From contig NC_073693.1 in NCBI RefSeq assembly GCF_029784155.1, positions 188,845,127 to 188,909,126 of the forward strand: a DNA stretch of 64,000 bases. Reading direction: 5' to 3'. Source of the stretch: Uranotaenia lowii. Its lineage: Eukaryota > Arthropoda > Insecta > Diptera > Culicidae. Both the position numbers and the translations under genes were made by a program. The notes beneath the pieces are model-generated. The model saw nothing but the letters and a program-made list of their open reading frames with translations, did no database searches and was not told the origin of the DNA. How positions within the stretch are numbered: position 1 is the first letter of the stretch; the number at the start of each line of letters is the position of its first letter. This document shows positions 1 to 10,739 of this stretch, in pieces.

Positions 1-90
1 TTAATGTAGGTTTACGTTTCCCGTTTCATTCTTAGGTATATATGGCTATTTATCCAATAAGAAAAAGATCGGGCTTTCTTTTATAATACT

Positions 91-348
91 TTTATTTTTC
101 AAAACAATAACTACATCTAATAGAACAAACAAACATATAGCTCGAATTGATCACTACACATTGCACACTATTCACTTTCTCAAAACGCCGGTTGATGTTG
201 TTCCATTCTCTCAACGACGGAAACGACGACAGGTGCCGGAGGAGATCGAAGGCAACTATCGAACGTCTGCAAAAAAAAACAAAAGGTACAAGTTAATCAA
301 CATTGTAACTTCTTCTTAAAACGATTTTCTAATTTATTTTGACTTACC
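91..348 (-). other. Candidate terminal intron, last exon and poly(A) signal of a minus-strand transcript
   Basis: On the minus strand a strong donor (TATG|GTAAGT, exon ends 348) and a strong acceptor (T9GCAG, exon resumes 266) bound an 81-nt intron of typical dipteran size. AATAAA lies at 96-91. Two frames cross the junction. One ends soon after (reading QYDVR, stop at 258-256). The other stays open for 28 codons to TGA at 182-180 (reading SMTFDSCLRSPPAP and onwards). I recognise neither product. It could be the 3' end of a gene whose start lies near 6 kb, or a non-coding transcript. Confidence 0.4.
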
Positions 349-599
349 ATACTGAATAACTCTGTGCCCACTACCTCCGGGAGGAGGCTCCAACTCGAAC
401 AAAAACAAACAGCACACGAACAGGTAAAACAAAATACGGACGAAGGTTGCGATACTGAGATTTACATGAAATTGCACGTTTATTTCATCGCAAATGACAA
501 GATGCTATACTCTTTTTCATATTTTCTGTGACGAGGCTGCGAAAAAGTGCAATGTAAAATTACATTTTTCTTTCTGTGAAGGTATGGAACTTCCTAAAC

Positions 600-1137
600 C
601 GCGATGAGCAACAACAATCGACGGCTAAAATTCGGGCACGGAAGCTCTACGAGAAGATGCTGACAAAATATGGCTGCTGAGTGATGGACGACGAAACGTA
701 TATCAAAACCGATTTTAAGCAAATTTCAGGGTTGGAGTTTTTCACCGGCAAGAGCAAGTTCGATGTGGACGACAAATTTAAAAAGGTGAAAATTTCGAAG
801 TTCGCCTCCAAATATCTCGATCGGCAGGCCATCTGCTATTGCGGACTGAGGAGTGAGCCTTTTGTGACAAAGGGCACAGTAGATTGCGAGATCTAAAAAT
901 CTGATTGCCTCGAGAAGCGCCTATTGCCGTTTTTGCAGAAGCACGACGAAGCTTCGCTATTTTGGCCAGGTTTGGCATCATGCCACTATTTTAAAATAGT
1001 CCTAGAGTGGTTTGAGGCCAATACTGTCCATTTTGTTCCAATGGACATGAACCCGCCAAACTGCTGCGCCCGGTTGAGCAGTACTGGGCAACAATGAAGC
1101 GGGAACTTCGGAAGAGCAAGAAGACAGTGGGGGGCAA
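600..1137 (+). pseudogene. ITmD37E mariner transposase remnant
   Basis: The frame from about 681 reads MMDDETYIKTDFKQISGLEFF, the catalytic-Asp region of mosquito ITmD37E transposases. It continues through KFASKYLDRQAICYCG, FWPGLASCHY and MDMNPPNC, the stretch before the catalytic Glu. It breaks at a TGA near 678, a stop at 894 and a frameshift near 1065. No terminal repeats were found, so it is a truncated, dead copy. The minisatellite starts directly after it. Confidence 0.75.
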
Positions 1138-2216
1138 ATTTTTCTTGGAGGTGTATTTGGGTAAAAGAAATGGTTCTATTAATATTTGAAACCCTTCGCT
1201 TCTTTTTATGGAGAGATAGAGAGGGGGGAGGGGGCTCCTTCACATTTTCCAGTATAATTGGAAAACTTTTAAAGCATATGGATTTAAATTTGGCATGAGA
1301 AGGTATATGAATACGAGAAATGTCTCTATGATATTTTGAGAATCCTCTGTTCTTCCTGTGGGGAAATTTGAAGGTGGGAGTGTGCACTCATACATTTTTT
1401 TCAAATAATTCGAGACCTTATCCAGCAAATGGAACCAAATTTCGCTTGGTAGGGTATTTGAGTAGTTACGAGGAATGTGGGGTGATTTAAATGAGAGAAG
1501 GGGGCTCCGTTACAATTTTTCGCACAACTCGAGAAATAGAAATAAATTTAATATGAGAGGACATTTGGAATCGATAAATGGTAATATGCTTATTCGAGAC
1601 TCCTTTCTTTTTCAATTGGGGATAAAGTTAGGGAAAGAGGGGAGCTCACATAAAATTGTTCCGCATGAACCAAGAACTTATCAAACAAATGGAACCAAAT
1701 ATGACATGAGAAATCTTTGGGTACGAGAAATGGTTCTATGATTATTCGAAACACCATCTTTTTTTCCAGTGAGTACATAAGAAATGCGTGAGGGTTTAAT
1801 ACAATATTCTTGGTATAGAAGTAATCAAGCAAAAAAAAAAAACAAATTTGACCTGGAAAGGAATTTGAGTACAAGATATGTTTCTATGGATTTTACGGGA
1901 TGAATCATCCGCGAGGATGAAAATCCCGGAAAAAAGAAAACAACAACATGGAATTTTACAAATCCTTCTGCCTTGCAGTGTGGAGAGATCAAACTAATCA
2001 ACCGATATAACCAAATTGGACATGAGAGTTTTTGAATACGAAAAAAATGGATACTCCTTCCAGCTTTTGCGGATGGGAAGGGGAAAGAAGGACTTCATAC
2101 AAGTTTTTTGGCATAAACCGAGCACTTTTGATACCTACAAAAAAGCAAAATTTAAATAATTTCTTAAAATTTCATTTATTTTTGGAAGGCGTTGCAACGC
2201 ACACCGAGTCAGCTAG
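1138..2216 (+). mobile_element. Helitron-like element with ~150-bp degenerate minisatellite
   Basis: A block recurs with small variations: TACGAGAAATG, then TCTATGATTATTCGA, then AGAGGGGAG and an AACTCGAGAA phrase. Anchors fall near 1158, 1310, 1463, 1570, 1719, 1867 and 2033, so the unit is about 150 bp. At the end, GCGTTGCAACGC (2189-2200) can form a hairpin, followed 12 nt later by CTAG (2213-2216) and then T. That is the known Helitron 3' end layout (hairpin, spacer, CTRR). The 5' TC end was not placed and no Rep/helicase is present. Confidence 0.5.
1897..1947 (+). mobile_element. ~51-bp LINE 3'-end insertion
   Basis: Insertion starting GGGATGAATCATCC and ending GGATGAAAATCCC plus an A-rich tail. 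It is bounded by ATGGATTTTAC (1886-1896) and ATGGAATTTTAC (1948-1959), an imperfect target duplication. It contains the same stem-loop seen at 34943-34981 and 56732-56779, so it is a severely 5'-truncated copy of one LINE family sitting inside the minisatellite. Confidence 0.55.
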
Positions 2217-2486
2217 TATATGTATAAAACTACCCTAATATTTTGGCTTAATTCTTAACATTATAAAAAAAATTTGCATGACATTTTCGGTGTCGCAATA
2301 ATTTCGTGTTCGCCCTTCACATAACAAAGTTTAGAACCTTTCAAAATTGATCACTTTCTTATGCTGATAGCGAAGGGTCCTAGTGATCAGACAATTTTTA
2401 TAACGATTCAATATGTTAAATCTTTTTCTCTCAATCTCCAAACAACAATTGAACTTCTATAAAATTCATTTTATTTTTTATTTTAG

Positions 2487-2713
2487 ATCCAGAAATATTT
2501 AGAACCACTGGTGAGTCAATAAAAGCTTCTATTCCGATTTCTCGACAAGTTTCACGGTTTTCCGAAAGTCTGGCAGATCAAAGTCCGTCAACATTTCAAG
2601 GCACACCGCCTGCACCGCATCAGGTCACACATCAGTGCTGCCCACCTACGCCTCTGATTGATGTCCATACATATGTCCAATCATCGTCATCAACATCATC
2701 ATCATCATCATAA
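2487..2713 (+). other. Candidate coding exon (75-codon terminal exon, or a 24-nt microexon at its start)
   Basis: A pyrimidine/AT tract ending TATTTTAG precedes 2487. After a split codon, 74 codons stay open (reading PEIFRTTGESIKASIPISR, later GTPPAPHQVTHQCCPP) and end in a Ser-rich TCA repeat with TAA at 2711-2713. Alternatively 2487-2510 is a 24-nt exon, because GTGAGTCA, a strong donor, follows at 2511. I recognise no family. The (CAT/TCA)n tract lowers the weight of the open frame. Confidence 0.3.
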
Positions 2714-4500
2714 TGCAATACGGAATGTGCAAATTGCTGCAGCAGGTTGTTTGTCGAATGGTGCCGGACTTGGTTCTGAGCGCTTACCTACGGACAGATA
2801 TGTGCTACGACGACGACGCGCCGCGATCAATGAATGGATGCAGTCAGTCATGCAAGGAGGCAGGTATCGTATAGGTATAGGGTTAAGTGACTTCGACTCG
2901 CTGAACCACGAACTCACTCACTCACTGATTTGTACGCAAGGGTTCTACGCGCGCGCCACGCCACACCACGGCGATGTTTTCAATCGCGCACAGGGACTGG
3001 CTTTTGGGGACAGATTAGTGTCACAGCATTCAAAACGTGGCGCTGCTGCGTACCTACCTACCTAACTAACCGAGTACGCTTGGAAGAAACAGCCTTCAAA
3101 ACGTCGTGCGCTTGTTTGTAGGTTGACATTATTAGACAGTGATCGTTATAAATTATCAAATCTTGACCATTTTGCAGGGGGTAGGTTGCTGTCTCCGATC
3201 GTCGGGCGGGATGAAGAAGGCAAGAGGAAACCTCGCGCTGGACTTGCAAACTGCAATCTTGTAGCAGTACAAGTGCGTGTACCTACAACACTGGAAACCG
3301 GTTGCACATTTTTTCTAGTTCTTTCCATCGATTAACGAACTTAAAGTTAAGAAACAAAGACTGAATGAGTGTCTTGTCTGAATCTGTGATGGACAAGAGA
3401 GGCACCAACTGGTTCAAAAGTCGATTGTTTCTGGTGTCACTTGCCTGAACCAGGAAACTTACCACGGACGTTAACCGAATTCTGCCTGCAACTGCTTGTG
3501 GCATTTGAAAAATCGGATTAACCGCGCATTTGGCATGGCGTGATCATATTTTGTTCCTCTTGTAGGCGAACGCGCGCTTTAGCTACCTGCGCAAATCGAA
3601 AGGCGATAAATGATTGGGCAAATTGCATGTGAAACTGGCGTTTGCTATATGGGCGCACGGTATGATTCATAACTGTTTTTGGCTTCCTGTCCAATCAACC
3701 AAAACGAACCGAATTAGGATTCGTAAATTAATCATAAAAGAAATAAACCAATAGGTAGCAGGCAATACCTACGTTATACACGACATTGCATTTCCTTTCC
3801 ATTGGGCGGAAAACAAAATTAATTGTTACGATTCGGATAAATATTAATTGCTTTTAAGCTGAACATTAAATTAAATAATGCAATGGAACACGGATAACAC
3901 TTATTTGAAATACAAAGCCATTCCGCAAGAAATTGTTTGATATAAGCGTGTTTGAGCTTGACTATACCCATCTTGTTTAAAAATTGATTGAAATCTGCAA
4001 AACGACTAATCTCTGTAGCTTTCGAAATACCCATCTACGACTTTAAAAGCTAAAATTACTAGATGTTTCAATCAACGATATCACCGCTCACAAGGAAATG
4101 TATGTCACGCTTCCAACTCTTTCAACTTGTCACGCATCATGCCAAAAGTGAATACCTCTAGATAGGTTTAATGCATGGAAGAAAAATTGTCGCCGAGATA
4201 TCCGTCAACCGGAACGGGTCTCTTTTGAATTTGCACGAGAGCTTTTGACCTCATGCCATGCAGATGATTTTCATACGTGTGTATGGAAATAAAAACGACA
4301 ATTAATTTAGTTCCGCATAGAATCAACAAACTTTGGTTCTGGTAAACAAAATTAAAACTTCATCACCAGACAGACGGAAGCTACCGAAGTTCAACCGAAG
4401 TAGATTTCGATCGATATCGCCAGAGTCGACCCCGGTTGAATGATTTGCCAAATTTTAGATACCCGCCCAAATGCCCTTCGCTTGTTCAAAGTGATTTTGA
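2714..4500. other. No gene recognised; moderately GC-rich 2.6-3.3 kb block
   Basis: 2640-3300 is less AT-rich than its surroundings and has open frames on both strands, including a His-rich frame from 2658, but none with a recognisable domain or convincing splice frame. It could be the 3' UTR of the transcript whose exon candidate ends at 2713. 3300-4500 shows nothing I can name. Confidence 0.3.
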
Positions 4501-4559
4501 GTTTGGATTCTTAATTTGAAATCTATAACTAAATTTTGGCTTTCCGAACCTCGACCTGA

Positions 4560-5150
4560 ATTTTGCATCTGAAACGGAAATCTGAATTCTGAATCAAAGA
4601 TCTGCATTCTGAATCTGACTTTGATTTCTGACTCTGAATTTCGAATTCTGAATCGTAGTTCTGCATATAAATCATGAATCTGATTTATGAACCCTGAATT
4701 CGTATTCTGTATTTTGAATTCCGAGCTCTGTATTTTTAATTTGGATCTTAAATCTAAATCTGAATTCTGAGCCTGAATTCTGAATATCTGAGTCTGAACT
4801 CAGAATCGGAATTTGAATTCTGAATCTGAATTTTGAGTCACAATCTTCTTTATCTGAATCTGATTTTTGAATTCTGAATTCTTTTTTTTTGTATGTTTTT
4901 TTCAACGAGTGATTACTCTGTTTTTTTTACGCTCAATCTAAATTCTCAATCTGAGTTCTTTATTAGAATTTTGAATCTGAATAATAAAAATAGCGATTTT
5001 GAATCTGAATTTTAAAATTGAATTCCCAATTTTTAATCTGAATTCTGAATATGAATTACGAGTTCTGTGTTTTGCTTCTGTTTAATGAATCCTGAATCTC
5101 ATTTCAAAATCTGAATCCCATATTCTGAAACTGAATTTTAATCTTTGAAG
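4560..5150. repeat. Degenerate hexamer/12-mer satellite (TGAATC / TGAATT)
   Basis: Almost continuous variants of CTGAATTCTGAATCTGA over about 590 bp. The minus strand encodes runs of Phe-Arg-Ile-Gln and Ser-Asp-Ser, the hallmark of a short-period repeat, not a gene. Units are diverged, so it is old or poorly homogenised. Nothing recognised in 5150-5858. Confidence 0.8.
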
Positions 5151-5858
5151 AGCTAATATAAAGATTTCATAATGACATATTTATGAAATTTTAGTTAGAA
5201 TAAATTTAGAGTTTTCATTGGCAAAAAATGTCATAAAACCCAGACCCCTCTTATAGCAAACCGGCCCTGAATTTCAACCCACTACTATTTGCCACTCCCC
5301 GACAAGTCACATTCTGTACCTACTATCATCTTTGCCAGCCTTTGACGGTTACCTTCCTACCATCAATGGGTGGATGTTTGTTGATGGCTCTCGCATAGCG
5401 ATGTTCTGATTTTATGTATTCAGTTTTTAGCGAGTATCCATTACCCATTCCATCAACAAAGGTTGGGATCAAAAATGAAAAAAAAAAAATACACCATACA
5501 CAAAGCGATTGTCAACGCGATGATGAACTTGACCATTGTTTTGGGAAAGTTTTATGTTTCCCAGTAAAGAGGGGATATCTTGGTTCTTCGACCCCGGAAG
5601 TTTTGAAATTCAATTAGAGGTTTAACACGAGAATTGTTGATATTTGAAATTGTGCAGAAGAACAATAAAAAACTATTTCGTGTTTGAAACAACACGTTAA
5701 TGATCAAAAACGTTATGATATTTGAACATGGAAACAGGATTACAAAAAAAAAAAAATCTAGATTCTGAACGTTGCCTCTCTATTACAGAAACAAATCTAG
5801 ATTCCAAAATTCAGGATCAACGATTTCCCTAGACGCAAGAACATATTCAAAAACCTAC

Positions 5859-6033
5859 CTCGCAGCACATCAGCCGGGATGAGCCGTTTGTAGATCCTGA
5901 TGCCTTCATCATCATCATCAGCCTCAGCAGCGGCAGGGGCCGCGTTCTTGTCCTTTGCTGGCTCGTCGGCTCCGAAAACGTGGGCAACGCACAGGGCGGC
6001 CACAAAGATGACTCCAACGGTGAATGGTTTCAT
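5859..6033 (-). CDS. First coding exon of a small secreted acidic protein (SVWC-like candidate)
   Basis: ATG at 6033-6031 opens a frame with a clear signal peptide (MKPFTVGVIFVAALCVAHVFG, cleavage likely after it), then an Ala/Lys stretch, an acidic EADDDDEG patch and GIRIYKRLIPADVLR. The exon ends at 5859 with donor GTAGGT in phase 1 (CTG CGA G). From memory, secreted single-domain von Willebrand factor C proteins of flies and mosquitoes start similarly and continue with Asp after ADVLR, which fits a G|AC split codon. I did not find the following cysteine-rich exon between 1 and 5858, so it is outside the window or missed. That the exon is real is likely; the family name is a guess from the ADVLR motif. 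Confidence 0.62.
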
Positions 6034-6493
6034 GATTCCGGCTTTTTCCGTTCTTAAAATTTCAAGCTACAAATTCACAATAACGACCACAACAAACAAT
6101 TAGGACACAATAATTTCGACTGCCAAGAAGGCGAATTAGCACTAGGTATTGCTCTAAACTAACTGCTGCTCAAACGAAAGCGTGATCGTGTATCTTTCAA
6201 GCAAAACATGCACAAAACGTGTTTCCATTGAGCGAGCTGCAATTTAATCGAAACAAGAACACCACCAAAGATCGAGTTTTGCCCGATATGCGGCCGTTGT
6301 TCAGAAATTGTTTTGAGAAACACTTAATGAAAAACACTAGAAGAAATTAAGTTACACTAACCACTCTACGACGATTAGCACCCTGGGGTTGTTCTAGGAA
6401 CAGGACAGCGCGAAACGCACAGACAAACGGAGTGAGAACTTTACTCAGTGAAAGTTGATTCAGAAGTGAGTTCGGGGACCGACTCGTTAGTCG

Positions 6494-6501
6494 TATTTAT
6501 A
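6494..6501 (-). promoter_or_regulatory. TATA box for the secreted-protein gene
   Basis: TATAAATA on the minus strand, with a TCACTT initiator-like site about 34 nt downstream (A near 6467). This leaves roughly 430 nt to the ATG at 6033, either as a long leader or with a 5' UTR intron. Position and orientation fit the exon at 6033-5859. Confidence 0.5.
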
Positions 6502-7159
6502 GTAGTGAAAGGAACGAAAAGCGCGAGGGCCTACGACGAAAGACACGAACCTGGCTGGACCCACCCGTTCATACATTGATGATGGCTGGGCTGGCTGACT
6601 ATTTGCTGCTGATGGCCTGGCGGCAGAATTCAACCGACCGACGCCATTCGCGTTTCAGGCAGAGGCCCCGATCGAAAAGCGGCAACTCAGTCTTAGTCAG
6701 CTCGGCAGCAACCATCTGTGAAGCTGGAATGAAGTTGGTAGTATTTCTAGTATTCGAACCCTTAGTCAATTGGTGATATGCGTTCGGGTCGCAATTCATA
6801 GTGATTACTGATAAAAAATTCTCTCAATATGCTTAACACGTAATTTTGTTTTTTAATTTGAATTCTAGAACTGTTTGAATTCAATAATATTTTTACTAAA
6901 CACGTTAGTCCAAAAACCACTAAGATTCTGGAAAGCAAAAACGTCAACTTGAGAATATTTATTTTTATTTCTATTTTTTTAAATTTAGAACCTTTTTTGG
7001 CATTCGGGTCCGTGACGTTCCAAAGTTACAAAGTTATGCTAACTTTTATCGTACAATTGAATTGATTTTAAATAGTCTAAAACTTTTGTTGCTCTTTGTT
7101 TGGCATCCGAAGATCACCCGGCACTTCGTGATTGATTCGTTCCTCTTCCAATGGAGATA

Positions 7160-10100
7160 CAGTGAGCGAAATAAGAATAGTACCACTATGTGTTTTGCAT
7201 GTTAAAATATGAATGATTGAAAATCACGAATATTTTCTTCTACAATTTGTTTTGAATTGTTTAACGGACAAATCAATCCATAAGTTTACTTTTTTTGGAC
7301 GTTGCAATTGGCGTTGAGGACCAAAAATACGAAAAAAGGGTGCGAAATAAGAATAGCACAATTTATGTTTTTCAACAAACCCAAGATTATTTCTAAAAAT
7401 TTACTATGTTAAAGTGAATATTAATGCTTCTATGAATTATTTGAGTAGATAACTGCATTTTAAGGAGTTTTCTAGAATTTTAAAGGTTTTCAAAGGTTTT
7501 GAAAGAGGGTTTTAAGAGATGCTCCTCTAGCGTTTAGGAATTTCATATTTGAGCCATAATAGTTACTTTATCAAACTGCTTGATTTCTTTATTAACATTC
7601 ATTACTATGATGCAAAATGACGAAACAAAGATTTTAGGCTGAATTTGAATAAAAAACAGTTGAAGTTTGTTTTTATTATTCAAAAACAGAATTTCATCAA
7701 GGGGACGTGTTTCAACAAGCTGATGAAAAATTGCCGAAAGTTTCAAACTTGTCCTCGATTAAGTATAAAATGAGCGGATGTGGTGGACCAAATTTTGCAG
7801 AAGAATAGTAAGAGGACCACTAGTGACAAGATTAAAACCTCTTTGCCCGGTTTTGGACCAAAAAGTGATGGTGGTACGGCATTTTGAAATGAGATGTTAT
7901 CGGGATCGAGGTATGGCGATGGAACCTGCACTTACCCACATTAAGATTTTAAAAAGATAAGTATCGAAATCAGTTATATTTTAATTTTATTGTTCTTAGT
8001 TGGATTTTTTTATCATTCGATTAGAAGAATTTGTTTTTTTTATGAATTTGATTAGCTGGACCAAAAATTAATTAGATTCTACTAGTGATGATTAATTGTT
8101 AAAACAAAATACTGGCAATTCGCCTCTTCATTTATTCCTCAATAATGTTTTAACAATTATTGGAAAATTTAATGTTTTGCTCCATAAACATTTTATCAGT
8201 TATTCAGATTTACAATCATTGAAAAATTTAATGTTTGGCTCCAAGATAAACATTTTATCAGTTATTCAGATTTATTTGTAGAAAATTTAACTTCTGGTAA
8301 CATTTTTGAGTTTTGGTGATTGCGAACGTTTTAAAAGAAAACATTATGTTTGCTGCAATTGATAGGATATGAACAAAATTATTGTTAGATTTAGGGTGCA
8401 TATAAGGTATTCGATTTGAAATCTAAATATCTACAAATTTTGAACATGATTGTTGTTCTTGTTAAAAGTGTAGATTATAAAAAATAGATCTACACTAGTT
8501 AGTCCAACCAAAAATTGATTTGATAGGATGATATTATAGAGATTTTAATGAGACAAACAGCTTGCTTGTGAGAAATTTGAATGATTGCTTTTCCAATGAT
8601 TTGAGTTAATTGTTTTTGGATATTCAAAAATAACACTCCTTAGTCCGTAGGTATTAATAGCAGAATTCTCAGGAAATGTCTAAGCGCTTAGGAGGTGTGG
8701 GTAAAACGAAGATCGCACCATTTTCCAAAAATGGCTCCTGATCCAAACCTCTCACTACTAACACAACCCTTCCTGAGATACTTGAATATAGATTCGCAGA
8801 CGTATAGACGGTTTTTATAGCTGGTGAAACTGACTTATCATTGTTTCAGAGTTTTTCAAAACAAGCTTTTGAAGAAAATTGGAATGATAGACTTACAGTT
8901 GATCCTAAAAAGATCTTACTAACAACCCTTCCTTCATCCCTCATTGACTACTAGGACGTGGCCGGCGTCGTTATTGATCATTTTTAAAGGGAGAGCATGA
9001 GTTTTGTGCATTGAGAATGAATTGCTAATCCCAAGCTGCATTCTGCTGCGGCCCTTGCACAAAATTGATGGCCTCGATCAATCACGGAGTAGCCAACCAT
9101 TGGCGATGTGGAACTCGTTCTACTTAGCCACGCCAGCGATCATGGAGCTCGAAATGTATTCAATATATTTTTTGTATCAATTAATCAAAAAATTATTATG
9201 CAAAAGGCTGAAAGTCTTTTAAAATAATGAAAAAAAAAATAAAAAAAATATATAATATTAGGAAAACAATGTTAGAGAAGCATTTCGGGTTGAATGATTT
9301 AAGGTGGATATGAGTAGTCAACCAAGCTAAGCTAAGCTAAGCCAAAAACAGAATTTCATCAAGGTCACTAAAAGTTAATTTCCTGGACCGATAATCAGCA
9401 TAATTTTGTACTTTCCGATGGAGCTTGATGGACCAGACGACGAGCAGTATTATTGGTATGATTTGAAATTTAATCGGATGATGAGTTGAGCGAAAATTTT
9501 GGCGGTGGCAAATTCTTGTGCTGGTGATTTTTTTTTTGCTTATCCGGAAAAGCTTTCTGCAGCGTGAACTCCAAACAAAACTATGTTGGAAAACTACATA
9601 AAAATGAAGAATATGGTCCTAAATAAACCTGGAAAATCAATATTGAGACTTAATTTGGTTTTAACTGCAAGATAGTGCTGCCATCTATGACTTGAAACTG
9701 GAAAAAGTGAGTTTTACTGAAAAAAATCTAAGTTTATAAATTCCAACCTGTCTTTTTCTGATTCAAAATAAACCCAGGATGTTTGTTTCATCATTTCACG
9801 TCATTTTATTGAAGAAAGTAAGAAGTTTGGTAAAGAGTTACAGCTCAAATAACAAATCCCTTAGTTCTAGAAGAGCATCTCTTAAAACCCCCTTTTAAAA
9901 CCTTTGAAAATCTTTGGAATCCTAGAAAACTCCTTAAAATGCAGTTATCTATTAAATTAATTTGAAGAAGCATTAATATTCACTTTTGCATTTTTAGAAA
10001 TAATCTTGTTTTTGTTGAAAAACACAAGTGGTACTATTCTTATTTCGCACCTCTTTTTCCATATTTTTGGTCCTCAACGCCAATTGCAGCGTCTAAAAAA

Positions 10101-10232
10101 AGTAAACTTATGCTTGATTTGTCCGTTAAACAATTCAACAATTCAATTGTAGAAGAAGATTTTGGTGATATACAATCATTCATATTTCAACAGGCAAAAA
10201 ACATAGTGGTACTATTCTTATTTCGCTCACTG
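7160..10232 (+). mobile_element. Tc1/mariner-like element, split by a LINE
   Basis: Inverted termini CAGTGAGCGAAATAAGAATA (7160 onward) and its complement ending 10232 lie between TA dinucleotides (7158-7159 and 10233-10234). The similarity extends inward about 200 bp and includes TTGGCGTTGAGGACCAAAAA. After 9365 a degenerate transposase frame is visible, with LDGPDDEQYYWYDLK corresponding to the LDGPDGxxYYWHDLR segment of Tc1-type transposases, followed by stops. The 3073-bp span includes a 1640-bp LINE insertion. Inactive copy. Confidence 0.8.
7703..9342 (+). mobile_element. LINE 3' portion with (AAGCT)n tail inserted in the Tc1 element
   Basis: A 22-bp direct repeat (7681-7702 and 9343-9364, beginning CAAAAACAGAATTTCATC) brackets 1640 bp that ends with AAGCTAAGCTAAGCTAAG. 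The last ~420 bp match sequences at 16982-17426 and 29175-29498, sharing ACGTGGCCGGCG, GAGAGCATCA and the AAGCT tail. A long target duplication and a pentamer tail are typical of non-LTR retroposition. No reverse transcriptase is visible in this copy. A ~66-bp local duplication lies at about 8150-8280. Confidence 0.65.
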
Positions 10233-10450
10233 TATTTATTCTTTTTATTTAAAATAATCTTGGATTGTTATACGATTCCTGGTAGCTCTTTAGCCTAAAT
10301 TTAAACCGTAACGCCATCTCCCAGATGGTGTTTAAGTTTTTGAAAGTCCTATCCTACGCATATTGTACTAACTTAAGCTTAGTGGAACAGTTACGAATGC
10401 GTGTATTTAAAAAAACATTCGTTTGATTGAAGCAAATAAAGGTAATCTTA

Positions 10451-10689
10451 CACAGTAAACGAAAATTACCGAGTTCGGTAATTTTTTTACCGAAATCCTA
10501 ACATGTGTAAATCGTTAAACTGTTCGGTAATTTTTTCGGTAAAAAATAAAAGAACATCGGTAAATCGATTCTTCATTTACCGATGTTTGTTCATTTTTTA
10601 CTGAAAAAATTACCGAACAGTTTAACGATTTACACATGTTAGGATTTTGGTAAAAAAATTACCGAACTCGGTAATTTTCGTTTACTGTG
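10451..10689. mobile_element. 239-bp palindromic MITE, copy 1
   Basis: Nearly perfect palindrome opening CACAGTAAACGAAAATTACC and closing with its complement, flanked by TA on both sides (10449-10450 and 10690-10691). TTACCGA and its complement recur several times in each arm. Same length and ends as 12510-12748. No coding capacity. Confidence 0.85.
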
Positions 10690-10739
10690 TATGATAATTT
10701 ATGAACAAATTTGAAAAAATAATAATTGTTTTTTTTTAT

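Noticed and set aside
2658..3065. 135-residue plus-strand frame beginning with a His-rich run
   Set aside because: The His run is a CAT microsatellite, the rest has no recognisable domain, and the opposite strand is equally open. Not called as a gene.
4672..4905. 77-residue minus-strand frame rich in Ser-Asp and Phe-Arg
   Set aside because: Periodic product of the hexamer satellite.
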